From: Sporolituus thermophilus DSM 23256
Lineage (GTDB): Bacteria > Bacillota > Negativicutes > Sporomusales > Thermosinaceae
Assembly (NCBI RefSeq): GCF_900102435.1
Contig: NZ_FNBU01000030.1
Span: 1-35,034 of the forward strand
Reading direction: 5' to 3'
DNA length: 35,034 bases
In this document: piece after piece, positions 21,752 to 32,659 of the stretch
Layout of the letters: the number at the start of each line of letters is the position of its first letter
How positions within the stretch are numbered: position 1 is the stretch's first letter
The notes under the pieces: model-generated
What the model saw: only the letters and a program-made list of their open reading frames with translations
Told to the model about the DNA's origin: nothing
Databases searched by the model: none
Program-made: the position numbers and the translations under genes

Positions 21752-22342
21752 ATGACCGGTCTGCCCCGCAAAACTAACGTGAAATATACTTATGGCGACT
21801 ATTGTAAGTGGCCGGACGACGAGCGGTGGGAGCTAATTGGCGGCGTACCGTATAGCATGACGCCGGCCCCGTCGCGGCGGCACCAGGCGATGATTATCGA
21901 ACTGTCCCGTCAAATTGCCAACTTTATCAAGGAAAGCGGCGGTCCCTGCAAAGTATACACCGCTCCCTTCGACGTGCGTCTGCCCAAGGGCGAGGAAGCG
22001 GACGAGGATATCGACACTGTCGTCCAGCCGGACATCGTGGTGGTGTGCGACCCGACCAAACTGGACGACAAGGGCTTGAGGGGCGCGCCGGATTTGGTCG
22101 TGGAAATTGCATCTCCCCATACTATTCGCCGGGACATGGTGGAAAAGCTCAATCTCTATGAACGTCACGGGGTAAAAGAATACTGGCTGGTACTGCCTGG
22201 CGATAAAGTAGTCACTATCTACCGGCTGGACGCAGACGGCCGCTACGGCAAGCCGGACGTGTATACCGCTGATGATACTCTTGCCGCCTTCGCCGTAAAT
22301 GGTTTGACCGTCGACCTTGCGGCTGTGTTTGCTGCCGAATAG
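21752..22342 (+). CDS. Uma2-family PD-(D/E)XK nuclease-like protein, copy 1
   Basis: 196 residues: YTYGDYCKWPDDERWELIGG with the conserved Glu, PSRRHQAMIIELSRQI, DVVVQPD-type strand (TVVQPDIVVVCDP), GAPDLVVEIASP and NLYERHGVKEYWLV. This is the Uma2 (DUF820) layout, a restriction-endonuclease fold common in genomes with many paralogues and of uncertain role. GGAGGTG precedes the ATG. A close paralogue lies at 22935, with a GrpB-family gene between them. Confidence 0.85.
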   Translation: MTGLPRKTNVKYTYGDYCKWPDDERWELIGGVPYSMTPAPSRRHQAMIIELSRQIANFIKESGGPCKVYTAPFDVRLPKGEEADEDIDTVVQPDIVVVCDPTKLDDKGLRGAPDLVVEIASPHTIRRDMVEKLNLYERHGVKEYWLVLPGDKVVTIYRLDADGRYGKPDVYTADDTLAAFAVNGLTVDLAAVFAAE

Positions 22343-22375
22343 AAATTTATGTTGACAATAAAGAAAAAAAGGAAA

Positions 22376-22891
22376 ATGAATGTGAAATTGGGGCTGCATT
22401 ATAAAAAAGTTTCAATTGTCCCTTATGATCCGGATTGGGTTCTTTATTACAAACAAGAGCAAACACTTTTGCAACAGGTTCTCGGCTATTTATGTAAGGA
22501 TATTCAGCATGTAGGGAGTACGGCAGTTGAAGGCATGCCCAGCAAGCCAATAATTGACATAGCTATTGCCCTGGTTGACATCAGCTATCTGGATGAAGCA
22601 ATAGACATTCTCGCTCAACTGGGGTATTTTTATTTAGGCGAGGGGAGAGCTAAAGGCAAATATTTTTTTGTTAAAGGCCCTAAAGAAAATACTACTCATC
22701 ATGTTCATGTCACAGCATGGGGTAGTGTTGCCTGGCGAGAAATCTTATTATTCCGGGACTTTTTGCGTAAAGAACCGGCAAAGGCTCAAGAATATGCCAG
22801 GTTAAAGCAGCGTTTGGCGGAAGAATATGCTGATGACCGAGACGGCTATGCCGCTGCGAAATCAGAATGGATTAGAAGCCAGGGCTTTTAG
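22376..22891 (+). CDS. GrpB/UPF0157 family protein
   Basis: 171 residues: VSIVPYDPDWVLYYKQEQTL, then IQHVGSTAVEGMPSKPIIDI, and HHVHVTAWGS, the nucleotidyltransferase-like pattern of the GrpB family (GSTAV and D of KPIIDI). Function unknown; some members sit fused to or near kinases. The start at 22376 has AAAAGGAAA upstream; ATG 22349 would add a lysine-rich leader. Base composition is clearly more AT-rich than the Uma2 genes on either side, which suggests separate acquisition. Confidence 0.8.
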   Translation: MNVKLGLHYKKVSIVPYDPDWVLYYKQEQTLLQQVLGYLCKDIQHVGSTAVEGMPSKPIIDIAIALVDISYLDEAIDILAQLGYFYLGEGRAKGKYFFVKGPKENTTHHVHVTAWGSVAWREILLFRDFLRKEPAKAQEYARLKQRLAEEYADDRDGYAAAKSEWIRSQGF

Positions 22892-22934
22892 CAATACTGG
22901 AAATACGGATATAAAACGCTGGAGGGGTGAATAA

Positions 22935-23552
22935 ATGTCTGCTTTAGTCCGTAACCCCGACCAAAAGTATACCTATGGCGACTACCTTGCCTGGCCGGAC
23001 GATGAGCGGTGGGAGCTAATTGGCGGCGTACCGTATAGCATGACGCCGGCGCCGTCACGGCGGCATCAGGCGGTAACCGGGGAAATCTACCGCCAAATCG
23101 CCAACTACATAAAAACAAACGGCGGGCCCTGTCAAGTGTATGTGGCACCCTTTGACGTCCGCCTGCCGAAGGGCGGCGAAAAGGACGAGGACATTGACAC
23201 CGTCGTCCAGCCGGACATTGTCGTGGTGTGCGACCGGAAAAAACTCGACCCGCGCGGTTTGCGCGGCGCGCCGGACCTCATTGTCGAAGTCGTGTCACCT
23301 GCTACGGCCAGCAAAGACAAGCGGGACAAATTCCTGCTGTACGAGCGCTCTGGCGTCCGGGAGTACTGGATCGTCGAGCCAGAGGTTAAGCTGGTCACCG
23401 TCTTTACGCTGGCGGGCGGCCGCTACGGCCGGCCCGACGTCTACGCCGAGAACGACCAGGTCCCGGTCGGCATCTTCCCCGATTGCATCATCGACCTCGC
23501 CGCCGTCTTCGCCGATCTTGAGCCGGACGCCGACGGCGAGGATGAGGAATAG
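22935..23552 (+). CDS. Uma2-family PD-(D/E)XK nuclease-like protein, copy 2
   Basis: 205 residues, the same motif order as copy 1: YTYGDYLAWPDDERWELIGG, DIDTVVQPDIVVVCDRKKLD, GAPDLIVEVVSPATASKDKR, FLLYERSGVREYWIVEPE. It has an acidic tail (DLEPDADGEDEE). A stretch of about 57 bases (from TGGCCGGACGA) is almost identical at DNA level to copy 1, while the rest has diverged at synonymous sites. GGAGGGGTG precedes the ATG. Confidence 0.85.
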   Translation: MSALVRNPDQKYTYGDYLAWPDDERWELIGGVPYSMTPAPSRRHQAVTGEIYRQIANYIKTNGGPCQVYVAPFDVRLPKGGEKDEDIDTVVQPDIVVVCDRKKLDPRGLRGAPDLIVEVVSPATASKDKRDKFLLYERSGVREYWIVEPEVKLVTVFTLAGGRYGRPDVYAENDQVPVGIFPDCIIDLAAVFADLEPDADGEDEE

Positions 23553-23596
23553 TTCCCTGGGAAGAGGGAAGTTGAACCGATTTCCCCTTTCTTCCT

Positions 23597-23629
23597 GCCT
23601 CATACCTCATACTTCATACCTCATACTTT
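23597..23629 (-). repeat. Heptanucleotide tandem repeat, locus 4 (inverted)
   Basis: On the minus strand: AGTATGAGGT, ATGAAGT, ATGAGGT, ATGAGG. Lies 45 bases after the second Uma2 gene. Confidence 0.85.
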
Positions 23630-23715
23630 AACAAAACCCAGCCTAAAACAACCGCAAAACCAAGAAAACCAGCAAAAAAACTATATAATCCCGCTTTATC
23701 GCCCAAAACGCCCAT

Positions 23716-23742
23716 TAAACCCACACCGCTTGTTTACGATAT
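23716..23742 (+). promoter_or_regulatory. Sigma-28 (SigD-type) promoter of flagellin
   Basis: TAAA (23716-23719), 15-base spacer, TACGATAT (23735-23742), close to the SigD consensus TAAA-N15-GCCGATAT. FlgM encoded upstream in this window would restrain it. Confidence 0.7.
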
Positions 23743-23774
23743 ATAAAATGAAAGCGCACAACCCCCCCCCAAAC

Positions 23775-23809
23775 TCCGGCCGGGCGGCCGACGGCCGGAC
23801 CCCGCGGGG
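23775..23809 (+). promoter_or_regulatory. GC-rich leader hairpins of flagellin mRNA
   Basis: TCCGGCCG (23775-23782) pairs with CGGCCGGA (23792-23799), followed at once by the perfect palindrome CCCCGCGGGG (23800-23809). Probably 5' stabilising structure, as in other long-lived flagellin transcripts. The rest of 23630-23715 shows nothing recognisable. Confidence 0.5.
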
Positions 23810-23826
23810 TTTGGCGCGAAATATAT

Positions 23827-23861
23827 GCGGGCACGGACGCCCGCGGGAATAATCAAGGAGG
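23827..23861 (+). promoter_or_regulatory. Predicted CsrA-binding region in the flagellin leader
   Basis: A 6-bp stem GCGGGC (23827-23832) / GCCCGC (23839-23844) presents the hexaloop ACGGAC, the GGA-in-loop arrangement bound by CsrA. The Shine-Dalgarno CAAGGAGGAG starts ten bases further on with two more GGA. This matches the two-site design of B. subtilis hag. Confidence 0.7.
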
Positions 23862-23872
23862 AGAAATACGGT

Positions 23873-25042
23873 ATGATTATCAACCACAACATGGCGGCGC
23901 TCAATACTTATAACCGTCTGAGCGCTAACAACACCAACACATCCAAAGCCTTGGAAAAACTCTCTAGCGGCCTGCGCATCAACCGCGCTGGCGACGACGC
24001 GGCTGGTTTGGCTATCAGCGAAAAGATGCGCGGTCAAATCCGTGGCCTTGACCAGGCGACTCGTAACGCCCAGGACAGCATTTCGCTTATCCAGACAGCA
24101 GAAGGTGCTCTCAATGAAACTCACTCTATTCTCCAGCGCATGCGCGAATTGGCTGTACAGGCAGCCAATGATACCAATACTGCAACCGACCGTAACGAGA
24201 TTCAAAAAGAAATTAATCAGCTGACCGATGAAATTGACCGCATCGCTAACACTACAGAGTTTAACACCCAAAAGCTGCTTGATGGCAGCAAAGTTGGTTT
24301 GCGTGACGCGATTAAGGGCTCAGTTACCGCTCAACTGAATACTACTGCAAATTTACAGTTTACTAATAGCACTCTTAGTCTTAATGGGTCTGCCATTGAC
24401 GTTACTGGTACAATTATTATCACGCGCGTAAAAGAAGGCTCTGTAGCATCAGTTGGTGAATTTGCAATTGGTGATCCGAATGGAATTAGTGCTAGCCTAA
24501 CAGGAACTGCACTCTCGACTATTGACATAGGTGGTAGCTTCAATATCAATATAACTGGCAATCTGCGCAGCATGAAGGTCGGCGAAAGCATCACGATCAG
24601 TGTGCGTAAATATGAATCGGAAAAAACTGATGCCAGCACGGCGCTATCCATGCAAATTGGCGCCAATAGCGGGCAGAATATCCTCATCGGCATAAATAGC
24701 ATGAAAGCTGCGGATCTTGGCGTGCGCAACGGTAGTGATGCGCTTGATGTTACTACGTACCAGAACGCTACGGCGGCAGTTACCAGCATCAATAACGCCA
24801 TCGAGCTTGTATCTGCTGAAAGATCCAAGTTGGGTGCTTTCCAGAACCGTCTCGAACACACCATTAACAACCTCAGTACTTCCAGTGAAAACCTGACTGC
24901 TGCTGAGTCTCGCATTCGTGATGTCGATATGGCCAAAGAAATGATGAACTTCCAGAAAAACAGCATCCTTGCCCAAGCGGCGCAAGCCATGCTGGCTCAG
25001 GCCAACCAGCAGCCGCAGGGAGTTCTCCAGCTGTTGCGGTAA
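23873..25042 (+). CDS. hag: Flagellin
   Basis: 389 residues. D0/D1 N-terminus MIINHNMAALNTYNRLSANN, then KLSSGLRINRAGDDAAGLAI and MRELAVQAANDTNTATDRNE; C-terminus FQNRLEHTINNLSTSSENLT with DVDMAKEMMNFQKNSILAQA and QGVLQLLR. The middle (about 145-300) is Ser/Thr-rich, a likely target of the glycosylation genes downstream. An upstream in-frame ATG at 23825 would run through the leader hairpin; ATG 23873 with AAGGAGGAG is correct. Own sigma-28 promoter, CsrA-site leader and terminator. Confidence 0.97.
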   Translation: MIINHNMAALNTYNRLSANNTNTSKALEKLSSGLRINRAGDDAAGLAISEKMRGQIRGLDQATRNAQDSISLIQTAEGALNETHSILQRMRELAVQAANDTNTATDRNEIQKEINQLTDEIDRIANTTEFNTQKLLDGSKVGLRDAIKGSVTAQLNTTANLQFTNSTLSLNGSAIDVTGTIIITRVKEGSVASVGEFAIGDPNGISASLTGTALSTIDIGGSFNINITGNLRSMKVGESITISVRKYESEKTDASTALSMQIGANSGQNILIGINSMKAADLGVRNGSDALDVTTYQNATAAVTSINNAIELVSAERSKLGAFQNRLEHTINNLSTSSENLTAAESRIRDVDMAKEMMNFQKNSILAQAAQAMLAQANQQPQGVLQLLR

Positions 25043-25070
25043 AACATTTTTCGTTAATACAGCTACAACA

Positions 25071-25103
25071 AGAAATGCCCTCGCGCCAAGTGAGGGCATT
25101 TCT
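25071..25103 (+). terminator. Flagellin terminator
   Basis: Twelve-base perfect stem AGAAATGCCCTC / GAGGGCATTTCT with a 9-base loop. The T-run is part of the stem rather than after it. Confidence 0.75.
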
Positions 25104-25134
25104 GCTAAATTGACTTGTAGACAGGGGCGGACAT

Positions 25135-26946
25135 ATGAATTTATTTGATAAAAATTTACAAATTTTAGAATCCAGAGGCATACACCTGCTGGATTTAGAT
25201 CGCCAGCTTAACGAAACTGTTTTAACCTATGTGGGCACCGATGATGAGGGGGTAAAGTGGTTTTGGGATCACCAAAAAAATCCGGTATCAATTTCCGGAA
25301 AAATCGACAGTTCCAGTCTTCCTGATAAAAACTTAAAGCAGATAATATTTTTCTTTGGTCTGGCATCACTAAAAGAGATTGTTGATGTTGCCAGCCATGC
25401 TCATCCCGAGTCGTTATTTGTATTGATAGAGCCCAACCTTTCTCTTTTGCAATATGCATTAAATAATGAAGATTTTGCTGAATTGGATAATCTAAACTAT
25501 GTAGTCTTTGCAGCAGAACCAGCTAAAATTATAAATTTTGTTGAAATGTTAGCTTCAAGCAAAATATTCTTGTTGATGAGAAGACCGTTCTTTTATTTTA
25601 ATTCTTTTTATAGGCAACGCGACCTTAATCTCGTTAAAGAATATATTGTTGAAATACGACAGGCAATTAGTCATAAGTATTTTAAAATCGGCAATTCAAT
25701 TCATGACTCGTTGATCGGTCTTATCAATAACATGCAAAACTTGGCTTCATTGCGGCTGTCGCCGGACGTTGCAGTATTGAAAAACAGTTTAAAAGGTTGC
25801 CCGGCGTTTATTGTCGCAGCTGGTCCGTCTTTAGATAAGAATATAAATTATTTGAAAGAGATTGGAAACCAGGGGTTAATAATTGCAGTAGATACAATCG
25901 CCGAAAAACTTGTTAACAATGGCATTTATCCTCATGTTATTAGCAGTGTGGAACGAATTAAAGTATGGGAGTATTTCTTCCAGGATAAACCTCCTTATTA
26001 TAGTCAAAGCTATTTGGTAGCTCCTCCTTTAGTCCAGCCGGAATTAATTAATGCGTTTGCTGGCCGTGTCATTTTACCTATGCGTCAGTCTGTCAATGAG
26101 TATAGGTGGTTAAGTAAAGTATTGGGATTATCTGATGATAGCGCTATATGGATGGGAGCGTCGTGCGCCCATATAGCGATGGGTTTTGCTTTGCATCTGG
26201 GGGCCTCACCAATAGTGCTGGTTGGCCAGGATTTGGCTTATGGCCGGGATATGTCTAAGACGCACGCTGCCGGCACGGCATATGATGATAAACCTATGCC
26301 GGAACAAAAAGTTATAACGACAGTAGAAGGATATTATGGAGAAGAAGTAAAGACAAATAAAATATGGTTGGATTTTAAGTTAATGTTTGAAAAAATAATT
26401 GAATTGACCAAAGTTGATGTCATTAACGCCACTGAGGGCGGTGCAAGGATTAAAGGGACTGTACAAGAGCCGTTAAATGAAGTTATTGATAGATATTGTA
26501 CTAGAGCGATAGATGTTTTTTCTGTTTTTGAGAATGCGCCTAAATATCGCATAGATTGGGATAATGTTTGCAAGTATATGAATGAATATATTCAACATCT
26601 TGAGAATTTAAGTGATGAATCAACACAGCATCTCAAAAAGCTAAAAGATATACAAGGACAATGGGATTTTTATGTAAAAAAATATGGTGTAAATCATATT
26701 TATGATACTATGCAAAAAACAGATATTTACTATAGGTGCATCCCTGAAGATTTATTGTTGTACCATAATTTGCAGGGACCTTTGGTAAATATTTCCCAAA
26801 AATTTTATTTAATACCGGATGATGGGAGTTTAGAAAGTCTAAAAGAAAATCTGCGGATACAAATAGAATTTTGTGAAATGTTTAGTGCTACGACTTGGTT
26901 AATAGCCCAGGTTATTCAGGAAAATTATCCTTGGGATTTATGTTAG
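25135..26946 (+). CDS. Maf-family motility accessory factor (DUF115), flagellin glycosyltransferase
   Basis: 603 residues. The DUF115 core is clear: CPAFIVAAGPSLDKNINYL, IIAVDTIAEKLVNNGIYPHV, SSVERIKVWEYF, WMGASCAHIAMGFALHLGAS and VLVGQDLAYG with the following THAAGT. Maf proteins attach pseudaminic or legionaminic acid to flagellin before export. Directly downstream of flagellin and upstream of the pseudaminic acid genes, so substrate and sugar can both be inferred. Much more AT-rich than the flagellar genes. Confidence 0.88.
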   Translation: MNLFDKNLQILESRGIHLLDLDRQLNETVLTYVGTDDEGVKWFWDHQKNPVSISGKIDSSSLPDKNLKQIIFFFGLASLKEIVDVASHAHPESLFVLIEPNLSLLQYALNNEDFAELDNLNYVVFAAEPAKIINFVEMLASSKIFLLMRRPFFYFNSFYRQRDLNLVKEYIVEIRQAISHKYFKIGNSIHDSLIGLINNMQNLASLRLSPDVAVLKNSLKGCPAFIVAAGPSLDKNINYLKEIGNQGLIIAVDTIAEKLVNNGIYPHVISSVERIKVWEYFFQDKPPYYSQSYLVAPPLVQPELINAFAGRVILPMRQSVNEYRWLSKVLGLSDDSAIWMGASCAHIAMGFALHLGASPIVLVGQDLAYGRDMSKTHAAGTAYDDKPMPEQKVITTVEGYYGEEVKTNKIWLDFKLMFEKIIELTKVDVINATEGGARIKGTVQEPLNEVIDRYCTRAIDVFSVFENAPKYRIDWDNVCKYMNEYIQHLENLSDESTQHLKKLKDIQGQWDFYVKKYGVNHIYDTMQKTDIYYRCIPEDLLLYHNLQGPLVNISQKFYLIPDDGSLESLKENLRIQIEFCEMFSATTWLIAQVIQENYPWDLC

Positions 26947-29119
<2,173 letters not shown>

Positions 29120-29123
<4 letters not shown>

Positions 29124-29848
29124 AAACAGTAATTATTAGCCAAGCGCGCATGTCTTCGACGAGGTTGCCCGGCAAAGTCCTCAAAGAAGTGTTGGGTAAA
29201 CCGCTGTTGGAATATCATATTGAGCGCTTAAAGAGAACTAAAAAAGCGGATGAGATAATAATTGCCACTACTGTGAATAGTGCGGACGAACCGATTGCAG
29301 AACTATGCCAACGACTCAATGTTCTTTGCTATCGTGGATCCGAAGAGGACGTACTATCCCGTTATTATTATGCCGCCTGCGAAGCGCGAGCCGATGTTGT
29401 GATTAGAGTAACGTCCGATTGTCCATTGATTGATCCTGTAGTTGTGGACCAAGTTATTGAAGCATTTACCGCATGCGAGGGATACGACTACGTTGCCAAT
29501 ACCCTTGTTAGGACTTACCCCCGGGGAATGGATACAGAGGTATTTTCTTTTGTTGCACTAGAGCGAGCCTTTAAAGAAGCGGTAGCGGCGCCGGAACGGG
29601 AACATGTCACGCCATATATCTATAACCATCCTGAGCTTTTTAAATTTAAAAATATCGCCTACACAACGGACCAGAGCCGGCACCGCTGGACAGTTGACAC
29701 AGTTGATGATTTTAGGCTGATAGAAAAAATTCTTTTGGAGCTTTATCCTGATAAGCCAGACTTTACAATGGAAGATGTTCTTGCCTTATTTGACAGGCAT
29801 CCTGACTGGTACTTTATCAATGCCCATGTAGAACAAAAGAAATTTTGA
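29120..29848 (+). CDS. pseF: SpsF/PseF-like cytidylyltransferase
   Basis: 242 residues: VIISQARMSSTRLPGKVLKE (nucleotide-binding loop), DEIIIATTVNSADEPIAEL, GSEEDVLSRYYYAACEARAD, IRVTSDCPLIDPVVVDQVI, and HRWTVDTVDDFRLIEKILLE. The SpsF-type family activates sugars as CMP forms; in this gene order the product is CMP-pseudaminic acid. It is placed third rather than last in the pathway set, which is usual for Firmicute pse clusters. Confidence 0.85.
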
Positions 29849-29874
29849 AAGTATAACCCGCTAAGGTGACATAT

Positions 29875-30969
29875 ATGGATATCGTCTTTCGCACCGACTC
29901 ATCCAGGGAAATAGGAACAGGCCATGTCATGCGTTGCCTGACATTGGCTGATGCCTTAAAAGAAAAAGGCTGCCGCGCGCTCTTTATCTGCCGGGATTTT
30001 GCCGGTAATATCGGCGGACTTGTCCGGGCTAAAGGCCACGAGGTCGTCTATTTACCCCACAGGCAGGACGAGCCAGATCCTGATGACCGCGTTTTCCATG
30101 CTGCCTGGCTGGGGACAAGCTGGCAGCAGGACGCTGAGGACACGGCGACAGTATTAAGAGAGAGATTTGATCGGCCAGTCGACTGGCTGGTGGTGGATCA
30201 TTATGGCATTGATGCGAAATGGGAAAAAACACTGCGACCATATACCAGAAAAATCATGGTAATCGATGACTTGGCTGACCGCCCGCATGACTGTGATCTA
30301 CTGCTTGACCAAAATTTATACGAAAACATGGAAAAGCGGTATGACGGCCTCGTACCGCCGGGAGCGATAAAACTGTTAGGCCCCAAATATGCGCTGCTGC
30401 GACCGGAGTTTTACCGTGCGCGTCAGAGCATTAGGCAGCGGGACGGCACGGTGCGGCGGATACTGGTCTTTTTCGGCGGTAGCGATCCAACCAATGAAAC
30501 GCTCAAGGCGCTAAAAGCGATAAAAATGCTTGATCGGCCAGACATTGCCGTGGACGTGGTTATAGGAAGCTCAAATCTGCACAAAGAAGAAATTGCCGCA
30601 TTCTGCCGGGATATGCCGCAAGTGACTTTGCATTGTCAGGTAGATAATATGGCTGAACTGATGGCTAACGCTGATTTGGCCATTGGGGCCGGGGGAACGA
30701 CTACTTGGGAACGGTGTTATTTGGGTCTGCCGACTATCACTATAATTATTGCAGATAATCAAGCTGAAGTTCTTACTGTACTAGCCCAAAATGGAGTGAT
30801 ATGGAATTTAGGTTTTTGCCATAGTGTACGTATAGTGGACATAACTCAAGCAGTGCGAAAATTGACAAACTGCCGTATTTGTTTAAAAACGATGGAAAAA
30901 TTAGCTCAACAATTGCTAGATAGTGCGGATGATGGTTACGAAGTAGTATGTTTAAAATATTTGTTATAA
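29875..30969 (+). CDS. pseG: UDP-sugar hydrolase PseG
   Basis: 364 residues: VFRTDSSREIGTGHVMRCL with the catalytic-site His, ADALKEKGCRALFICRDFAG, VVDHYGIDAKWEKTL, DLLLDQNLYE, GPKYALLRPEF, and the GT-B sugar-nucleotide site VFFGGSDPTNET with ADLAIGAGGTTTWERCYLGL. It removes UDP to release 2,4-diacetamido-trideoxy-altropyranose. ATG 29875 is chosen (AAGGTG six bases before); GTG 29866 lies in that site. The end of the gene becomes AT-rich. Confidence 0.92.
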   Translation: MDIVFRTDSSREIGTGHVMRCLTLADALKEKGCRALFICRDFAGNIGGLVRAKGHEVVYLPHRQDEPDPDDRVFHAAWLGTSWQQDAEDTATVLRERFDRPVDWLVVDHYGIDAKWEKTLRPYTRKIMVIDDLADRPHDCDLLLDQNLYENMEKRYDGLVPPGAIKLLGPKYALLRPEFYRARQSIRQRDGTVRRILVFFGGSDPTNETLKALKAIKMLDRPDIAVDVVIGSSNLHKEEIAAFCRDMPQVTLHCQVDNMAELMANADLAIGAGGTTTWERCYLGLPTITIIIADNQAEVLTVLAQNGVIWNLGFCHSVRIVDITQAVRKLTNCRICLKTMEKLAQQLLDSADDGYEVVCLKYLL

Positions 30970-30984
30970 ATTGGGGGATTACTA

Positions 30985-31536
30985 GTGGTTGTACGGTTAA
31001 AAAAATTACACGAAGGTGCCTTGGAAAAAGTAATGAATTGGCGTATGCTGCCTGAGGTTACTAAATACATGTATACAGATCCGAAACTAACTTTAGCTGA
31101 ACAAATAGACTGGTTTAAAAAAATTAGCAAAGATCCAAGGGTTCGTTACTGGTTAATTGAGGTAGATGGGGTTGACGTAGGCATAATTAATTTAGCGGAT
31201 ATTGATACTGATAATTTGAGATGTTGCTGGGCTTATTATATAGCAGATACTTCGTTTCGTGGTCGGGGATTAGGTACTATAATTGAGTGCAATATTTATG
31301 ACTATGTTTTTGATGTTCTTAAGTTAAATAAATTGTGGTGTGAGGTTCTCACATTTAACGAGAGTGTAATAAAATTACATCAAAAATTTGGTTCTGAGGT
31401 TGAAGGAATTTTAAAACAACATATTTTAAAGAATGGTATTTTTTATGATGTAGCAAGAATGGCGATTACAAAAGATAAATGGTATAAGATCAAAAACAAT
31501 TACAGTTATGACAAAATTGAAATTGAACAATATTAA
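30985..31536 (+). CDS. pseH: GNAT acetyltransferase PseH
   Basis: 183 residues: NWRMLPEVTKYMYTDPKLTL, WFKKISKDPRVRYWLIEVDG, CCWAYYIADTSFRGRGLGTI (acetyl-CoA loop RGRGLG) and VLTFNESVIKLHQKFGSEVE are as in PseH. It N-acetylates the 4-amino sugar made by PseC. GTG start eight bases after GGGGG. Strikingly AT-rich against its neighbours, as is common for this cluster member. Confidence 0.9.
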   Translation: MVVRLKKLHEGALEKVMNWRMLPEVTKYMYTDPKLTLAEQIDWFKKISKDPRVRYWLIEVDGVDVGIINLADIDTDNLRCCWAYYIADTSFRGRGLGTIIECNIYDYVFDVLKLNKLWCEVLTFNESVIKLHQKFGSEVEGILKQHILKNGIFYDVARMAITKDKWYKIKNNYSYDKIEIEQY

Positions 31537-31559
31537 CCTGCGTGTGAGGACTTGTAAAT

Positions 31560-32612
31560 ATGTTTGACATAAAAACTTATAAATTCCCAATAAGCCGAAA
31601 TTATCCCCCTTTTATTATCGCTGAAATGTCCGGTAATCACAACCAGTCGCTTGAAAGAGCGCTGAGCATTGTCGAGGCGGCGGCTAAGGCAGGAGTTCAC
31701 GCTCTTAAGCTGCAGACCTATACTGCTGATACAATGACAATTGATCTGAGCGAACGTGAGTTTTTCATAAGCGACGACAAAAGCCTGTGGCAGGGAAAAT
31801 CTTTATATAAACTGTATCAGGAAGCATATACTCCGTGGGAGTGGCACAAGCCGATTTTTGACCGTTGCCGGGAGCTCGGTATTGTCCCTTTCAGTACGCC
31901 GTTCGATGCTACGGCAGTGGACTTTTTGGAGAGCCTCGACGTCCCGTGCTACAAAATTGCTTCATTTGAAAACGTGGATTTACCGCTCATCCGTAAGGTT
32001 GCGAGTACAGGCAAACCCATAATCATGTCTACTGGCATGGCGACTTTAGCAGAGATTGATGAGGCTGTAAGGACAGCGCGTGAGGCTGGCTGTAAAGAGC
32101 TGATACTACTTAAATGTACCAGCACCTATCCGGCAAGTCCGGAAGAATCCAATCTTTTGACTATACCTCACATGAGAGAACTATTTGGTTGCGAAGTGGG
32201 GCTGTCCGACCATACATTAGGCATAGGGGCGGCAGTGGCCGCTGTAGCGCTCGGGGCTACAGTAATTGAAAAACACTTTACGTTGTCGCGTGCCGATGGC
32301 GGGGTAGACGCCGCATTTTCCCTGGAGCCAGACGAGATGAAAATACTGGTTGAGGAAACTAAGCGGGCTTGGCAGGCGTTAGGCAAAATAAACTATGGGC
32401 CTACGGAGAAAGAGAAAAAGTCGTTGGTATTTCGCCGTTCGCTTTATGTAGTCAAAGACATGGCAGCAGGGGAAGAGTTTACGCCGGAAAATCTCAGAGC
32501 CATTCGACCAGGGCTTGGTCTTGCGCCCAAATATTATAATGAGTTAATAGGCAAAAAAGTAAACCGACCCATAATGCGTGGTACTCCGGTCAGCTGGGAT
32601 TTGATAGGTTAG
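31560..32612 (+). CDS. pseI: Pseudaminic acid synthase PseI
   Basis: 350 residues. NeuB-type TIM barrel: FIIAEMSGNHNQSLERALSI, VHALKLQTYTADTMTID, PWEWHKPIFDRCRELGIVPF, STPFDATAVDFLE, KIASFENVDLPLIR, IIMSTGMATLAEID, LLKCTSTYPASPEE and VGLSDHTLG. A C-terminal SAF domain (RRSLYVVKDMAAGEEFTPEN) completes it. It condenses the PseG product with phosphoenolpyruvate to give pseudaminic acid. The pathway encoded here is complete: PseB, C, H, G, I and F. Confidence 0.95.
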   Translation: MFDIKTYKFPISRNYPPFIIAEMSGNHNQSLERALSIVEAAAKAGVHALKLQTYTADTMTIDLSEREFFISDDKSLWQGKSLYKLYQEAYTPWEWHKPIFDRCRELGIVPFSTPFDATAVDFLESLDVPCYKIASFENVDLPLIRKVASTGKPIIMSTGMATLAEIDEAVRTAREAGCKELILLKCTSTYPASPEESNLLTIPHMRELFGCEVGLSDHTLGIGAAVAAVALGATVIEKHFTLSRADGGVDAAFSLEPDEMKILVEETKRAWQALGKINYGPTEKEKKSLVFRRSLYVVKDMAAGEEFTPENLRAIRPGLGLAPKYYNELIGKKVNRPIMRGTPVSWDLIG

Positions 32613-32659
32613 TCCTGCCCATATGGTCATCCTTGTCCGCGATTAAAGGAGTGAGTTTT

